Shown here in pieces: positions 12,344 to 20,966 of a DNA stretch of 64,000 nucleotides. The notes below the pieces were generated by a model, which was not told where the DNA came from, did no database searches, and saw only the letters and a program-made list of their open reading frames with translations. Position 1 is the first letter of the stretch, and each line of letters begins with the position of its first letter. The stretch is from contig JAJVDF010000219.1 of NCBI GenBank assembly GCA_022410635.1, positions 775,455 through 839,454 on the forward strand, written 5' to 3'. This DNA is from Tretioscincus oriximinensis. Taxonomy: Eukaryota; Chordata; Lepidosauria; Squamata; Gymnophthalmidae. The translations under genes were made by a program, and so were the position numbers.

Positions 12344-12700
12344 GGCAGGGTTTCCAGATCATCACATAACTATTTGTCACAATTGACGTTTTCTGGCTTT
12401 TTGTAAAGAAAAGAACCCAAAAAACACAACTGCTGTTAGTCTAATGAATTCAGAGTTTCCAAATTATCAGTTAACGCTTGGACATTCCTGGATTTCTTGG
12501 CTTTTTGCATGCAACTCCCCCTCCCCCCTCCCCCCTCCCCCACATGATGTCAGCCTGCCAAATTTGGGTTTTCAGAGTAGTCAAAAATTGAACACCTGGG
12601 GTTCTTTTTTTTTTTGTATGCAACACCCCCCAAAAAACAAACCAAAAAATACTTAGCTGATTAGTCTGACAAATAAAGGGTTTCTAGGTCATCAGTTAAC
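12344..12700. repeat. Dispersed repeat with TTTCCAGATCATCA wording
   Basis: GGGTTTCCAGATCATCACAT is followed by GGACATTCCTGGATTTCTTG and GCTTTTTGCATGCAA, then a CTCCCC run (12517-12541). Related wording occurs at 30826-30960 and, inverted, at 31720-31960. Family not recognised. Confidence 0.5.
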
Positions 12701-12873
12701 CACAGACCAGGTCCAGTTGTTAACAATAACAAGCAGCTTCCAGTTTTCCATCTTCCGACAGCACTTTATGGGTATCAATATTTCTATCTGCTTTTCTATG
12801 CCATTTTTCACAGTGACAAAGGCTTAGTTGAAAGTTCGGATGCCTGAAGTAGCAGTATCAGTATCAGCAGTAA

Positions 12874-13081
12874 TAGGCAGACCAGATGACCCCCTTTGGG
12901 GGGGGATGAAAACCCNGTTTTGGGGTGCCCCACAGTTTTGGCTGAGGAAAACTCTTTTCAAAAAAATATTTTTTTTTGAAAAAAAACTTTTTTTAAAAAA
13001 AGTTTTTCCTCAGAAAAAACTGGGGGGCACCTCAAAACCAGGTTTTCAACACCCCTCAAAAGGGGTCATCTGATCAGCCTA
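12874..13081. mobile_element. hAT-like foldback MITE with 8-bp target duplication
   Basis: Almost the whole 208 bp is an inverted repeat with arms of about 95 bp. The left arm opens TAGGCAGACCAGATGACCCC and the right arm closes GGGGTCATCTGATCAGCCTA. It is flanked by perfect 8-bp direct repeats AGCAGTAA at 12866-12873 and 13082-13089, the target duplication length of hAT elements. The centre is a run of A and T. No transposase. A second copy lies at 61331 and longer relatives at 18285, 40206 and 47690. Confidence 0.85.
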
Positions 13082-13129
13082 AGCAGTAAAAAATGTGAAA
13101 ACATTGAAACAGTAGCTGTTGTTGTGCTG

Positions 13130-13240
13130 TTGGTGAGGCATGCAGGGAAACGTAGTCCAGGCAGCAGGCAGCCTCTTCGACCCAGCCCGCGCAGTGCCCT
13201 GCACTGCAGACTACAGTTCCCAGGCTAGCCGTGGGCGGGA
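13130..13240. repeat. GC-rich inverted element with ACTACA/TTCCC motifs
   Basis: GCATGCAGGGAAACGTAGTC at 13139-13158 is an inverse form of the motif ACTACAGTTCCCAG at 13210-13223. The block shares wording (GCAGCCTCTT, GGCTAGC) with 21955-22060 in the opposite orientation, so it is a repeat. The motif resembles the ACTACAnnTCCCAGCATGC promoter motif linked to ZNF143. It lies in IQCA1 intron 3. Confidence 0.5.
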
Positions 13241-14264
13241 GGATGCTTTCTCAGCCAATCTGCACTCAGTTTCACCCATGGACCCAAGACCTTGGGGGTC
13301 CTATCTATAGGACACACGTGGGGTTAATTAGCTTTTTATATGCAAAAGAGCCTTCCCTGTCTCCCCCCAATTCTCAGGTGGTATTAGTCTTGCTGATGAT
13401 CTGAAAGCATTAATTCCAAGGTTTTCTGTTAGTTATGGAGAAGAAAGGAGGGGCAACCAAACTCAAGGTGAAAGAGAAATTCAAGGATTGTTGTTATATG
13501 CAGATAATTTGTTAAAAACTGAACCACATTGAAAAAGACNGACAGAGACAGCTTACACAACAGTAATGAGAAGATAGAGAGACAAATGTTTTGCTTCCAT
13601 CTACACTAATCCCTTCATTATTCCACCAGTGCACCCTACAAGACCAGGTTACAGCCAGACAACAGGTGTCACCTGCTCACATCTAGTAGTATTACAATGG
13701 TTCCTGGAGTGTTCTGAGTGACCTACTTGCCCTAACAGTAGTAAATTCACTTTACAGATAAATCATTATTTTATGGTGAAGCACGTTAAACTTGCCTTAG
13801 GTGGTTTGGCCTTTTATTTACCTTATTATAGGACTCAGCACAATAGAAAGGATGTCAGCTGCTGGTGTTTTTCCTGAACGTTTAGGCTCCCTGGGAAAGT
13901 CCCCACGCTTATTGTTTGAGGAGTTCAGTCTCCAGGGAAACTGATACGATGCACCACAATCAATGAAGCAAGCGTATATAAGGACTGTTACTAAGCTCCC
14001 NTGTTTTTCCTGTTAATTTATTTTAAAAAAATAAGTGCTGGAGATCCTGCAAAATTTTCCAGTGTATTCCAGGATATGGAAGTTACATTTCATAAAATTG
14101 CTGGAAAAGAACTATAGCAAACTTCAACAATAGAGATGTGGTATCATCCATTTGGAAGATTTTATAAGCAGCTCAAGCTCTTGCAGTTTATAGTAAGGGT
14201 TTTTTCCCACTGATGAACAGCTCAAGCAATAGCAGGAAAATAATATTTTGCTTCACTACTTTCT
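13241..14264. other. Intron 3, no recognised element
   Basis: Mixed composition with no open frame of note and no terminal repeats seen. Confidence 0.4.
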
Positions 14265-14600
14265 AGACTCTACAAATGTTTACCTAAACTTACTTCTAAC
14301 TCAGCTTACATGGGGGGCTTTTAAGCAGTCCATAATCACTTCTGCACCCTGAGAACATTCCTGAAGGAAGTGTGCAGGAAGGCTTTCTGTGTTCTACATG
14401 TTACATGTCACGTTTTCATCCAGTTGCATTGATGGAGGCAGTCAGGATGTAGAACACTGAAAAGCTAGAACACAGCCTTCACACTTTCTGCTCCACAGCT
14501 GTGAGCAGGAATGCTTCTGTCTGGGGGAGTGCAAAAGACAGGAAAAATTACTAGTTAGAATATGACAATGGTCCTCTGAGACTATTCTCTGAAGGTAAGT
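14265..14600 (+). repeat. Family C dispersed repeat, copy 2
   Basis: GAACATTCCTGAAGGAAGTG, GTTCTACATGTTACATGTCA, GAGCAGGAATGCTTCTGTCT and GGGGGAGTGCAAAAGACAGG follow the landmark order of the copy at 9833. In intron 3. Confidence 0.65.
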
Positions 14601-15617
14601 GCAAAACTACTAAGTCAGAGTGACGTAATGTACCCAGAAATGTTATTTTTATATAGAATTGTTGCAAACAGAATAACCACTATTGTATATTTTTAGACAG
14701 TGCAGTTTTACATTTACATACTCCAAAAATACTTTCCCTTGCATTGTTTTGCAAGGCTTTTAGGATAGATTTTCTAAAAAATTAGCAGTGAAAATGTAGG
14801 AAGCTTAGTAAAAGGCTTTTAATGCATGTTGGCTATGTTGCATCCTATGGATTTCCCTGAATAGCTTGAGCTCCTCAAACAATAAACTTCTTTTGATGCA
14901 ATTTGTATTACTATCATTTCTGGAAAAGTGATTCTTGCATTTAACAAGTAACTACCATAAAATAAATAACAGGAAATCAGTCAATAACATTTCTCTCTGA
15001 CCATGTCTCTACTTTTTATGCCTCCTTGCATATTTTTCATATCTTGTTATGTTAACTATGATCAATAGTCCAAAACACTTGGACTCGTTTAATCATACAA
15101 CCTGTTGTATCGTTAATATAGTTTTATATTTACCACCGGGGGGCAGGATGTGACTAATTTCACTATTACTGCAACTCATCAGGCAAATGCGGCCATGTTC
15201 AACCTTTAATGGGTATTGTACACATGCTTGCATAATTTAATGGGCATTATACAAATGCTGTTGACCAATAGGTGTCTCATGGAAGAGCAATTGAAGTATT
15301 AATTATCTGCTTTTTTAAAAAGTATTTTCCTTTGCTGTTTTACACTAATGTAACGAAGAAGGTGATGGGAAAAGTAATATCTCTACTGTAGTAAAAGGAA
15401 GTCAGCTAGAGGCGGTTATTGGCCCTAGTGTGGATATCTGTGTTTGCGTCCACAGCCACTAGTGTGTGAAGTGTTGATTTCTGTTCATGGCAGTGGGTTT
15501 TCTGATGCCCTTGAGAGTCATCTGTGTTGTGTCAATTTCAGTGACCTTCTTCACTGGCTTGCACGGACTCCATAGCTTCTGTGAGCCAAATTGTGGGATC
15601 AGAGCACCATAGAATTG
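14601..15617. other. Intron 3, no recognised element
   Basis: AT-rich to mixed sequence. CAATTTCAGTGACCTTCTTC and neighbouring sequence near 15535 look unique. No exon found. Confidence 0.4.
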
Positions 15618-15905
15618 GGAAAGAAGAAGAACTTGGTTCTTATATCCCGCTTTTCTCACCTTTCAAAGGGACTCAAAGCGGCTTACAAGGATATATTTTG
15701 GCCGAAGACTCACATTCTATCTTCCCCACCAGGCTATGGTGGTTCCCATGTATCTACTTGCATTCAGTTGCAATTTCTTGCAATTCATGCTTTCGAATAG
15801 CTCGGTTGGCTAGAGCTACAGGCTAGTGGAAGGTGCTCACCCCTCCCCACTTCCAACACAGGGCTTCGAAACCCCATCTCCCAGGCGAGAGACGAATTCC
15901 TTCAG
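15618..15905 (-). mobile_element. tRNA-derived SINE with TTC tail, copy 2
   Basis: Inverse copy of the SINE at 2012. It starts with the GAAGAAGAAC tail and runs to the B-box-like GGGCTTCGAAACCCC and GAGACGAATTCC. The first 20 or so bases of the tRNA head (A-box) are missing, so this copy is 5'-truncated. Confidence 0.83.
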
Positions 15906-16439
15906 TCAAAGCACCTTTTTCCCATGCTCAACAGTACCAATGTAGGAATGTATTACCACCATGATAGCACATCGGGTGCTGTGAAGAAATGGTAATATGA
16001 TCTTATCTAGGCTTATCATTTCAAGAAGTAAAAAGATAAATAATTTTGCTACCCTTGCTATGCATCTGGAATTTCTGTGACAATAGAAATCAGTAATGGT
16101 TAGTGTCTGGAAATACAGTGGAAATATTTGGTAGGTACTGGTGCATAATGGTAATAGAAGTGTTTGGCTGTACTCTACTGATCACTGCTGATAGAAATAT
16201 AATAAGGGTTGCTCATAATCCCTTAGGGCCTATTTGTTTATTTTTTTTACTTACTTTCATTTATATTCCACACTGTGCCAAAAAGGTCTTGGGATGGACC
16301 AAAATAAAAAAATAAAATAAAACAGATTAAGAATAGAACAATTAAAAATAGAACAGTGCTTTCAAAGAGAGGGGAATTTTTAGCCTAGCAAAAGGTGAGG
16401 GTGAACAGCTGCAACAAAAAGGTAGGCAGCATGAGAGTC

Positions 16440-16725
16440 TGTTGACAATTCTTCTTCTGATGCTATGGAATCTAACAAAGGCACCTCATAGCATCTTAGA
16501 AACTAAGAAGGATAGACAGCATGAGCTTCCGTAGACTACTTCTTCAGATACTATTGAGTCTAGCAATGGGCCCTGTTAGCACTTTAGAGAAAATGACAAG
16601 AAGTCTTTTTTAGATGCTATGGAGTCTAGCAAGGATATTTTGTAGCACCACATCTGAAGAAGGAATCTTGTCTATGAGAACTCCTGCTTCCTACGTTTTG
16701 TCAGTTTCTAAGGTGCTATGCTGCA
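16440..16725 (+). repeat. Family D dispersed repeat, three nested or tandem cores
   Basis: Shows the core wording three times: GACAATTCTTCTTCTGATGC then ATGGAATCTAACAAAGGC; GACAGCATGAGCTTCCGTAG then CTTCTTCAGATACTATTGAG; and GATGCTATGGAGTCTAGCAA then CTTTGTCAGTTTCTAAGGTG-like ends. Other copies are at 11510, 22672, 23262, 23835, 25690 and 58490. The family is widespread in reptile DNA in my recollection, but I cannot name it reliably. Confidence 0.55.
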
Positions 16726-16880
16726 AATTTTGAATCCAAAGTAACACTGCTACTCCTTTGAATTCTACTCTACATAAAATAAGAGGCTGGTGTAGAACCC
16801 TAATGAAGTAGTAATCCTTCCTGCGTTGCTCTGATGCTAATCTAGAGGCATTTCTGAATTGATTTCATGCAAATACTTAC

Positions 16881-17000
16881 TGGCTCCTCATCTAAAATCC
16901 CAGCATCAGCCATTATCTGAGCAAGGATTCTTTCTCTCTCCTTCAGAACTTTCAGTTTCTCCTTAATAAAATACCTTGGAATAGGAATTTCAATGCTTTC
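16881..17000 (-). CDS. IQCA1: IQCA1 coding exon 3
   Basis: This is a phase-0 exon of 120 nt (40 residues, about 114-153). It starts ESIEIPIPRYFIKEKL and ends ILDEEP before the donor GTAAGT (16880-16875); the acceptor is preceded by a pyrimidine tract ending CCAACAG. The IPIPRYFIKE(K/R)LKVLKERE segment is a hallmark of the family and follows directly on the DDILQDLK segment of exon 2. It is predicted to be charged and helical. A mariner-like MITE lies 80 bp upstream in intron 2. Confidence 0.91.
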
Positions 17001-17080
17001 CTGTTGGAGAGAAAAATAAACTTCTGTAAACAACATTTGGCATTTATTTAATACATTCATACATTGGTTTAATATGTATA

Positions 17081-17274
17081 CAGAGTGTCCCAGAGCAATA
17101 TTTTCACTGATGGGGTCATTTGTGGTACTTTTTAGCTACAGTTCAGTTTGTAGCCACTACAAGTGTTGACAAATTGGCAGAGGTGAAAAAAGTAATGAAA
17201 GTACTGGTATATTTAAGAATTAAAATATCAGATTTAGGATCTCTATAATGTAGACATGGCTTTGGAACATTCTG
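17081..17274. mobile_element. Mariner-like MITE with TA target duplication
   Basis: A 194-bp element that starts CAGAGTGTCCCAGAGCAAT and whose inverse right end reads CAGAATGTTCCAAAGCCAT. The element is flanked by TA (17079-17080 and 17275-17276). Terminal repeats of about 19 bp match at 15 positions. CAG(A/G)GTG starts and TA duplications are usual for Tc1/mariner elements. No transposase. In IQCA1 intron 2. Confidence 0.62.
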
Positions 17275-17284
17275 TATATGCACA

Positions 17285-18284
17285 TACACTACTATATATA
17301 GATGTTCTCCATATCCTATTCATTGTATGAGCTTTGGATTTTCAGTAAATTCAGGATGTCACTCAGCTTTGCCTTTGAAATAAAAAATCTCAGGGTGTTT
17401 GGGGACATCTTTGCAGGATTATCTCCAATCTTGCTCTGTCACGCTCCACAGAATTTTACAGTAATCTGACAGTTAATACTAAAACTATAGAAGAATTTTT
17501 TTTCATTCTAAGGCACTCAGCTTCAGTGAAGACAGCTACTTCTGTCATTCCAGCTGAAACCACTTTCCTAACTGTGGCACAGAATTTAATCCACAGAAAT
17601 ACAGAAAAGTTAAATTGAAACGTTTCTGGAATGCATAATCCAAACATAAAACATAATCTAAACACGACATGAGATAAACTGGCAACTACGATATCTGATA
17701 ATTGCAGAAAAAAAATATGTAAATGCAATAAAGTGTTTTATCTATGTTTTTAGAATGTGACATCTCTATTAAAATCGACAGTAGTCAAAAGTTAAAGCAT
17801 ATTTGCACTTTGGTTTGAGGACGCATTAAGCAAGCAATAAGACTGGAGCGATTATACTGCATATGCCTGATGTGTTCCAAAACAGCCCCCTGCTCTATAC
17901 TTGGAAGAGAGCATCAACAGCTTTTATGGGGTGATGTGTGAAAGGGTTATTCTGTAGGCTCCCACTCTAGACCGTCTTGGACAACCACTCCTCCCTCAGT
18001 GTCACTGGATGAAAGAACATCCCCATTATTCAATTGCAATGAGGAGTAGCAGTTTTTGGTTACATCCAAATGAGTGGATTTTAGCAGGATAATTATGTGA
18101 CCACTCTATCATCGGTACATGGTTCAATAGCACCCAGGTTATAGTGGTGTTAAGAAATATGTAACACCACACTAATAATAACACTGAGGGAAAGCAGTCT
18201 TATGTACCATGGTGAAATATTAACTGGATGAGTACACAGCGGATGGAGGTAAGCAGTGCATTTGTTTGCCATGCATTTATCATA
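17285..18284. other. Intron 2, no recognised element
   Basis: AT-rich. A stretch near 17940-18060 (ACTGGATGAAAGAACATCCCC, TTCAATTGCAATGAGGAGTA) resembles wording at 28580-28640 and 38990-39050, suggesting another old repeat. Confidence 0.4.
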
Positions 18285-18745
18285 GGCTGACCAGTTGAAC
18301 CCTTTTGGGGTGTCTACCTTACCCTCGGGGGGCGGGGGGGGGGAGGGATCATTTTCCCATTTTTTGAGGGAAACAAAATTAATTTTTTTTNAAAAAAAAA
18401 TCACTGCACCACCACTATCGTGCCAGCTCCTGAAGGCACCCTCCCTTCAGTTAAAAAATAAAAAAAATCTTGCACACTTCAAAAAATTCTCATGCATTTC
18501 ATTTTTTTTAAATGCCACCACTAGGGGGCTCTGGCAACCGGGGCCAGCTTCTGAAGGCACCCTCCCCTCAGTTAAAAAAAAAAGCATTTTTTTCACACAC
18601 TTCAAAAAACTCTCGCACTCTTAAAAAAATTCTCACATGCTTTGCAGATTTCTTAGGCGGGGATTTCAGAGGCATACGCATGTTGGTGGGTAATTTGCAT
18701 ATTTATGAATATGCAAATTACCATGAATATTAATTAACCTGGTTT
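18285..18745. mobile_element. Long relative of the TAGGCTGACCAG element
   Basis: Starts TAGGCTGACCAGTTGAACCC and contains the CACTAGGGGGCTCTGGCAAC module. It then has TTTGCAGATTTCTTAGGCGG and TATGAATATGCAAATTACCA, and ends near GGGCCTCAGAATTCT. The order is the exact inverse of 40206-40562 and 47690-48048. The right terminus was not found, so the copy may be 3'-truncated. In intron 2, 50 bp downstream of exon 2. Confidence 0.68.
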
Positions 18746-18795
18746 GGGCCTCAGAATTCTATATTCACACACAAGCATCTTAGTAATGTACTTAC

Positions 18796-19123
18796 AGGGA
18801 GCAATTTAAGATCCTGCAAAATGTCATCAAAGTAATGATATTCCGAATATTCCAGCTCAACCATTTCATTCTTTAGCTCTAAGATGCGTCCCATTACCGC
18901 ATCCAGGACTTGACGAATAATTAAGCGCTTTTGCGGGTGGACAATCTGGTCATAAGCATCTTCCAAATTGCGAAATATTTGTACATATTTGATATAGAAT
19001 GTCCCTAGTGTCTGAAATACCACCATACGATCTTTCAGTGGCTTTTGAAATTTCTCTTCTGTCTCCCTCTGTAAGAGGCTGTTGAGCGATTCTTGGGCTT
19101 CTGCCCATATTTTATTGTAAGTG
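18796..19123 (-). CDS. IQCA1: IQCA1 coding exon 2
   Basis: This 328-nt exon encodes about residues 4-113. It begins after the acceptor ending CCCTGTAG (AG at 19125-19124) and ends before GTAAGT at 18795-18790. It contains the strongly conserved stretches [20 protein letters not shown] and [16 protein letters not shown], followed by [15 protein letters not shown]. These mark the helical N-terminal region of the DRC11/IQCA1 family. The frame is open throughout and continues through [14 protein letters not shown]. It is the best single piece of evidence for the gene's identity. In the N-DRC this part is expected to lie on the axonemal doublet; no catalytic residues are expected here. Confidence 0.92.
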
Positions 19124-19454
19124 CTACAGGGAACAATGGAANAGAGAATGGTTTAGTTCCTGCTTTTTGATACATTTTGAGTTCATATTGCTGAAAAAAA
19201 ATACAGTGGGCTCTAGAAGACTGTCCTTTGAAATGTTNTTTAGTTTTCATTAAACATTCAAATACAAATGCAGAGGGAAGGAAGAAGGGGGCTCATAATT
19301 GTATACAGTTATTTATAAATCAAACAACAAGCTTCATAGATTTCCTTATAGTCTTTTTATCCTTTCCTTCCTTCCTTTTCCACTTCCCTTCTCCCCTCCC
19401 CATCTTCTAACAATTTATTAATTAAAAGAAGTNCTAATGGACAAGGTCCCTCTA
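19124..19454. other. Intron 1, old repeat-like sequence
   Basis: 19190-19420 shares wording with 32520-32680 (TTGAAATG then TTTCATT; TATACAATTATTTACAAAT versus TATACAGTTATTTATAAATC; CCTTCC-rich end), so both are probably copies of one element, perhaps an inverse L1 3' end. Confidence 0.4.
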
Positions 19455-19938
19455 GTGTATCATCCTGTCCTACACAGTGGTCCACCAATTTCTTCCAGGC
19501 ATCTCATGTAGAAGATAATAACAGAATTATCTGCTCTCAACTTCCCTGGAGACAACCTTGAGAGGCTGTGCCTTAGGCTGCATTCACACATGGAGTGTGG
19601 AAGCGGGCTTTCCTTTTGTTGTGGGTGGGTCTGCATGGCACGTGCGGTAGTCACCATGGGTGGGAGGGAGGAAGAAAGGAAGTGACAGCCTGTGATAGGC
19701 TGCACGCAGACTTCCTTCCGGCCGGCCTGCTTTGCAGGGCTCTCTGCTGATTGGTGGAGGGTTCGGCAGAGCATGCCACATTTGAGAATACAGCCGGTTT
19801 CCAGCAAACCGCATTTATGTCTGCAGGAGCCACCGGGATGCAGACTTCAATACTCCGTGTAGACGCTGCCTAAGTGTGCAATCTAGGCTAGTTGTTGGGC
19901 ATCCATTTTAGTAGCCATTGATACTCTTCCATAAATGA
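19455..19938 (-). mobile_element. CR1 3' fragment interrupted by a MITE
   Basis: The two flanks 19455-19575 (CATCCTGTCCTACACAGTGG, CACCAATTTCTTCCAGGC) and 19871-19938 (CATTTTAGTAGCCATTGATA) are parts of one inverse CR1 3' tail, split by the 295-bp inverted-repeat element described next. In IQCA1 intron 1. Confidence 0.62.
19576..19870. mobile_element. GC-rich inverted-repeat element nested in CR1
   Basis: The left end is GGCTGCATTCACACATGGAG; the inverse of the right end is GGCAGCGTCTACACGGAGTA. The terminal repeats cover about 28 bp imperfectly and TA flanks both sides (19574-19575, 19871-19872). The interior is GC-rich and has no recognised protein. Superfamily unknown. Confidence 0.6.
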
Positions 19939-19939
19939 A

Positions 19940-20110
19940 GAGGAGCCCTATTGGATTAGCCCACAGTCCATCCATCTAGTTCAGCATGCCGACCACTTGC
20001 TCCTGGACATCAGAAGCAGGAGAAGATGAAGGAAAAACCTTCCTCTGCTCTCAACTCCCTGCAATTGGCCCTTGGTGGCTCCTGCCTCACTCTACCATCT
20101 GTAAGCAGCA
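19940..20110 (-). mobile_element. CR1 3' tail, second copy
   Basis: GAAGAGGAGCCCTATTGGAT, CCCACAGTCCATCCATCTAG and TTCAGCATGCC, then CTCAACTCCCTGCAATTGGC, is the inverse of CR1 3' wording. It abuts another CR1 tail at 19938, so two independent insertions sit side by side. Confidence 0.65.
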
Positions 20111-20187
20111 GTAACATGGGTGTAGCTACAATAGAGCAAGCCAGGGCAGTGCCCTGGGGGCCCTCAGGGTCAGGGTCCCCAAGGGGC

Positions 20188-20272
20188 NNNNNNNNNNNNN
20201 NNNNNNNNNNNNNNNNNNNNNNNNNNNNNNNNNNNNNNNNNNNNNNNNNNNNNNNNNNNNNNNNNNNNNNNN
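20188..20272. other. Assembly gap, 85 N
   Basis: A run of N that ends directly in a C12 homopolymer. Lies in intron 1 of IQCA1, 187 bp from exon 1. The real length is unknown. Confidence 0.98.
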
Positions 20273-20458
20273 CCCCCCCCCCCCGAGTCCAACTATTGCT
20301 ATGATCAGTAGCAAACTCTGCTATTGCGCCCCCATACCCCCCCTCTCCAAAAAGGCCCTTTAATTCAATAGGGCCGGTGCAACTTGGAGCCTCCATAGGG
20401 CGCCACCATCCAGCCCTGCCAGGTTCGTCCTCCTTCTTCTTCTTCTTCCAAAACTTAC

Positions 20459-20469
20459 TTGTGCGACAT
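20459..20469 (-). CDS. IQCA1: IQCA1 coding exon 1 (start codon, 11 coding nt)
   Basis: The coding part of the first exon is only 11 nt: ATG TCG CAC AA, followed by a consensus donor GTAAGT at 20458-20453. Spliced to exon 2, which begins with a single C, it gives MSHNTYNKIW. This start was chosen because it completes the split codon exactly (11 + 328 = 339 = 113 codons), has GCC immediately before ATG so that -3 is a purine, and sits at the edge of a CpG island. The first residues resemble my memory of the short MS...YNK(L/I)W start of vertebrate IQCA1, but the exon is too short to prove by homology. A cDNA would confirm it. Confidence 0.72.
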
Positions 20470-20479
20470 GGCCAAAAGG

Positions 20480-20830
20480 GAGGAAAGAACCGATCAGCCC
20501 CCCCTACGTCCGGCTCTGAACGCTCCCTCGGGGTGAGGAGGAGCGGCGGGTTCTGTTTCTCTGATGCCGGCGGCAGCAGTCATGGTAACTCGACGCCCAG
20601 CCCGCCTCCCGGGTGGCGCCGCCGCCTCCTGCTCGCCCCGAGCCAACCGCCCAAGGCTGCGCACCCGGAGGGGAGTAGAAGGAAACGGCAGAGCGCGGCC
20701 GGCGGCCTTTGAATGGGACGCGCGAGGCGCCTCTTGCTCGTTCTACTTCCATCTGCTTGGGCCGGCGAATGAGTGGGTGGAAATGATGCGCCTGGCGGGC
20801 TCCTGCCCCTTGCGCCCAGGCACCCTCTTC
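20480..20830. promoter_or_regulatory. CpG-island promoter of IQCA1
   Basis: This is a GC-rich stretch with many CG dinucleotides (for example GGCGCCGCCGCC, GCGCGGCCGGCGGCC, GACGCGCGAGGCGCC) in a window that is otherwise CpG-poor and AT-rich. It begins about 10 bp upstream of the IQCA1 start codon. No TATA box was seen at a useful distance, as is usual for CpG-island promoters. Long open frames on both strands here are a by-product of base composition. The transcription start site cannot be fixed from sequence alone. Confidence 0.75.
20576..20589. promoter_or_regulatory. RFX X-box (cilia gene element)
   Basis: The sequence is GCAGTCATGGTAAC. Against the X-box consensus GTHNYYATRRNAAC it matches 13 of 14 positions, the one mismatch being C for T at position 2. 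RFX factors bind this palindrome in promoters of ciliary genes, usually within a few hundred bases of the start. Here it lies about 110 bp upstream of the IQCA1 ATG, inside the CpG island. Binding is inferred, not shown. Confidence 0.62.
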
Positions 20831-20966
20831 CCCCCTTTCATTAGAGCAGAAGAAGGGGAGGAGGAGAAGTGGAGGAGAGGGGAGAGAGAGGAGAAAGGGA
20901 AAAAGGGACAGAAGGGGGAAATGGAGGAGAGTGGTAAAGGAACCTCCCCTGTACCCTTTCCTTACA

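Larger units (their letters stand above)
1..20469 (-). other. IQCA1: IQCA1 (DRC11) gene, 5' half, six coding exons
   Basis: The locus runs from the start codon at 20469 down through the left edge. Exon lengths of 11, 328, 120, 189, 72 and 206 bp join in phase and all five internal introns have GT-AG ends. Intron lengths are 1335, 1795, 5421, 825 and 9054 bp, and a sixth intron runs off the window at 1-1113. The predicted 308 residues look like the N-terminal part of IQ motif and AAA domain-containing protein 1, known as DRC11, a nexin-dynein regulatory complex subunit that links outer doublets and regulates dynein in motile cilia. The AAA ATPase region is not in the window. The paralogue IQCA1L is the main alternative; the wording of exons 2 to 4 looks closer to IQCA1. 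Orthology would be settled by a reciprocal protein search. Confidence 0.86.
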
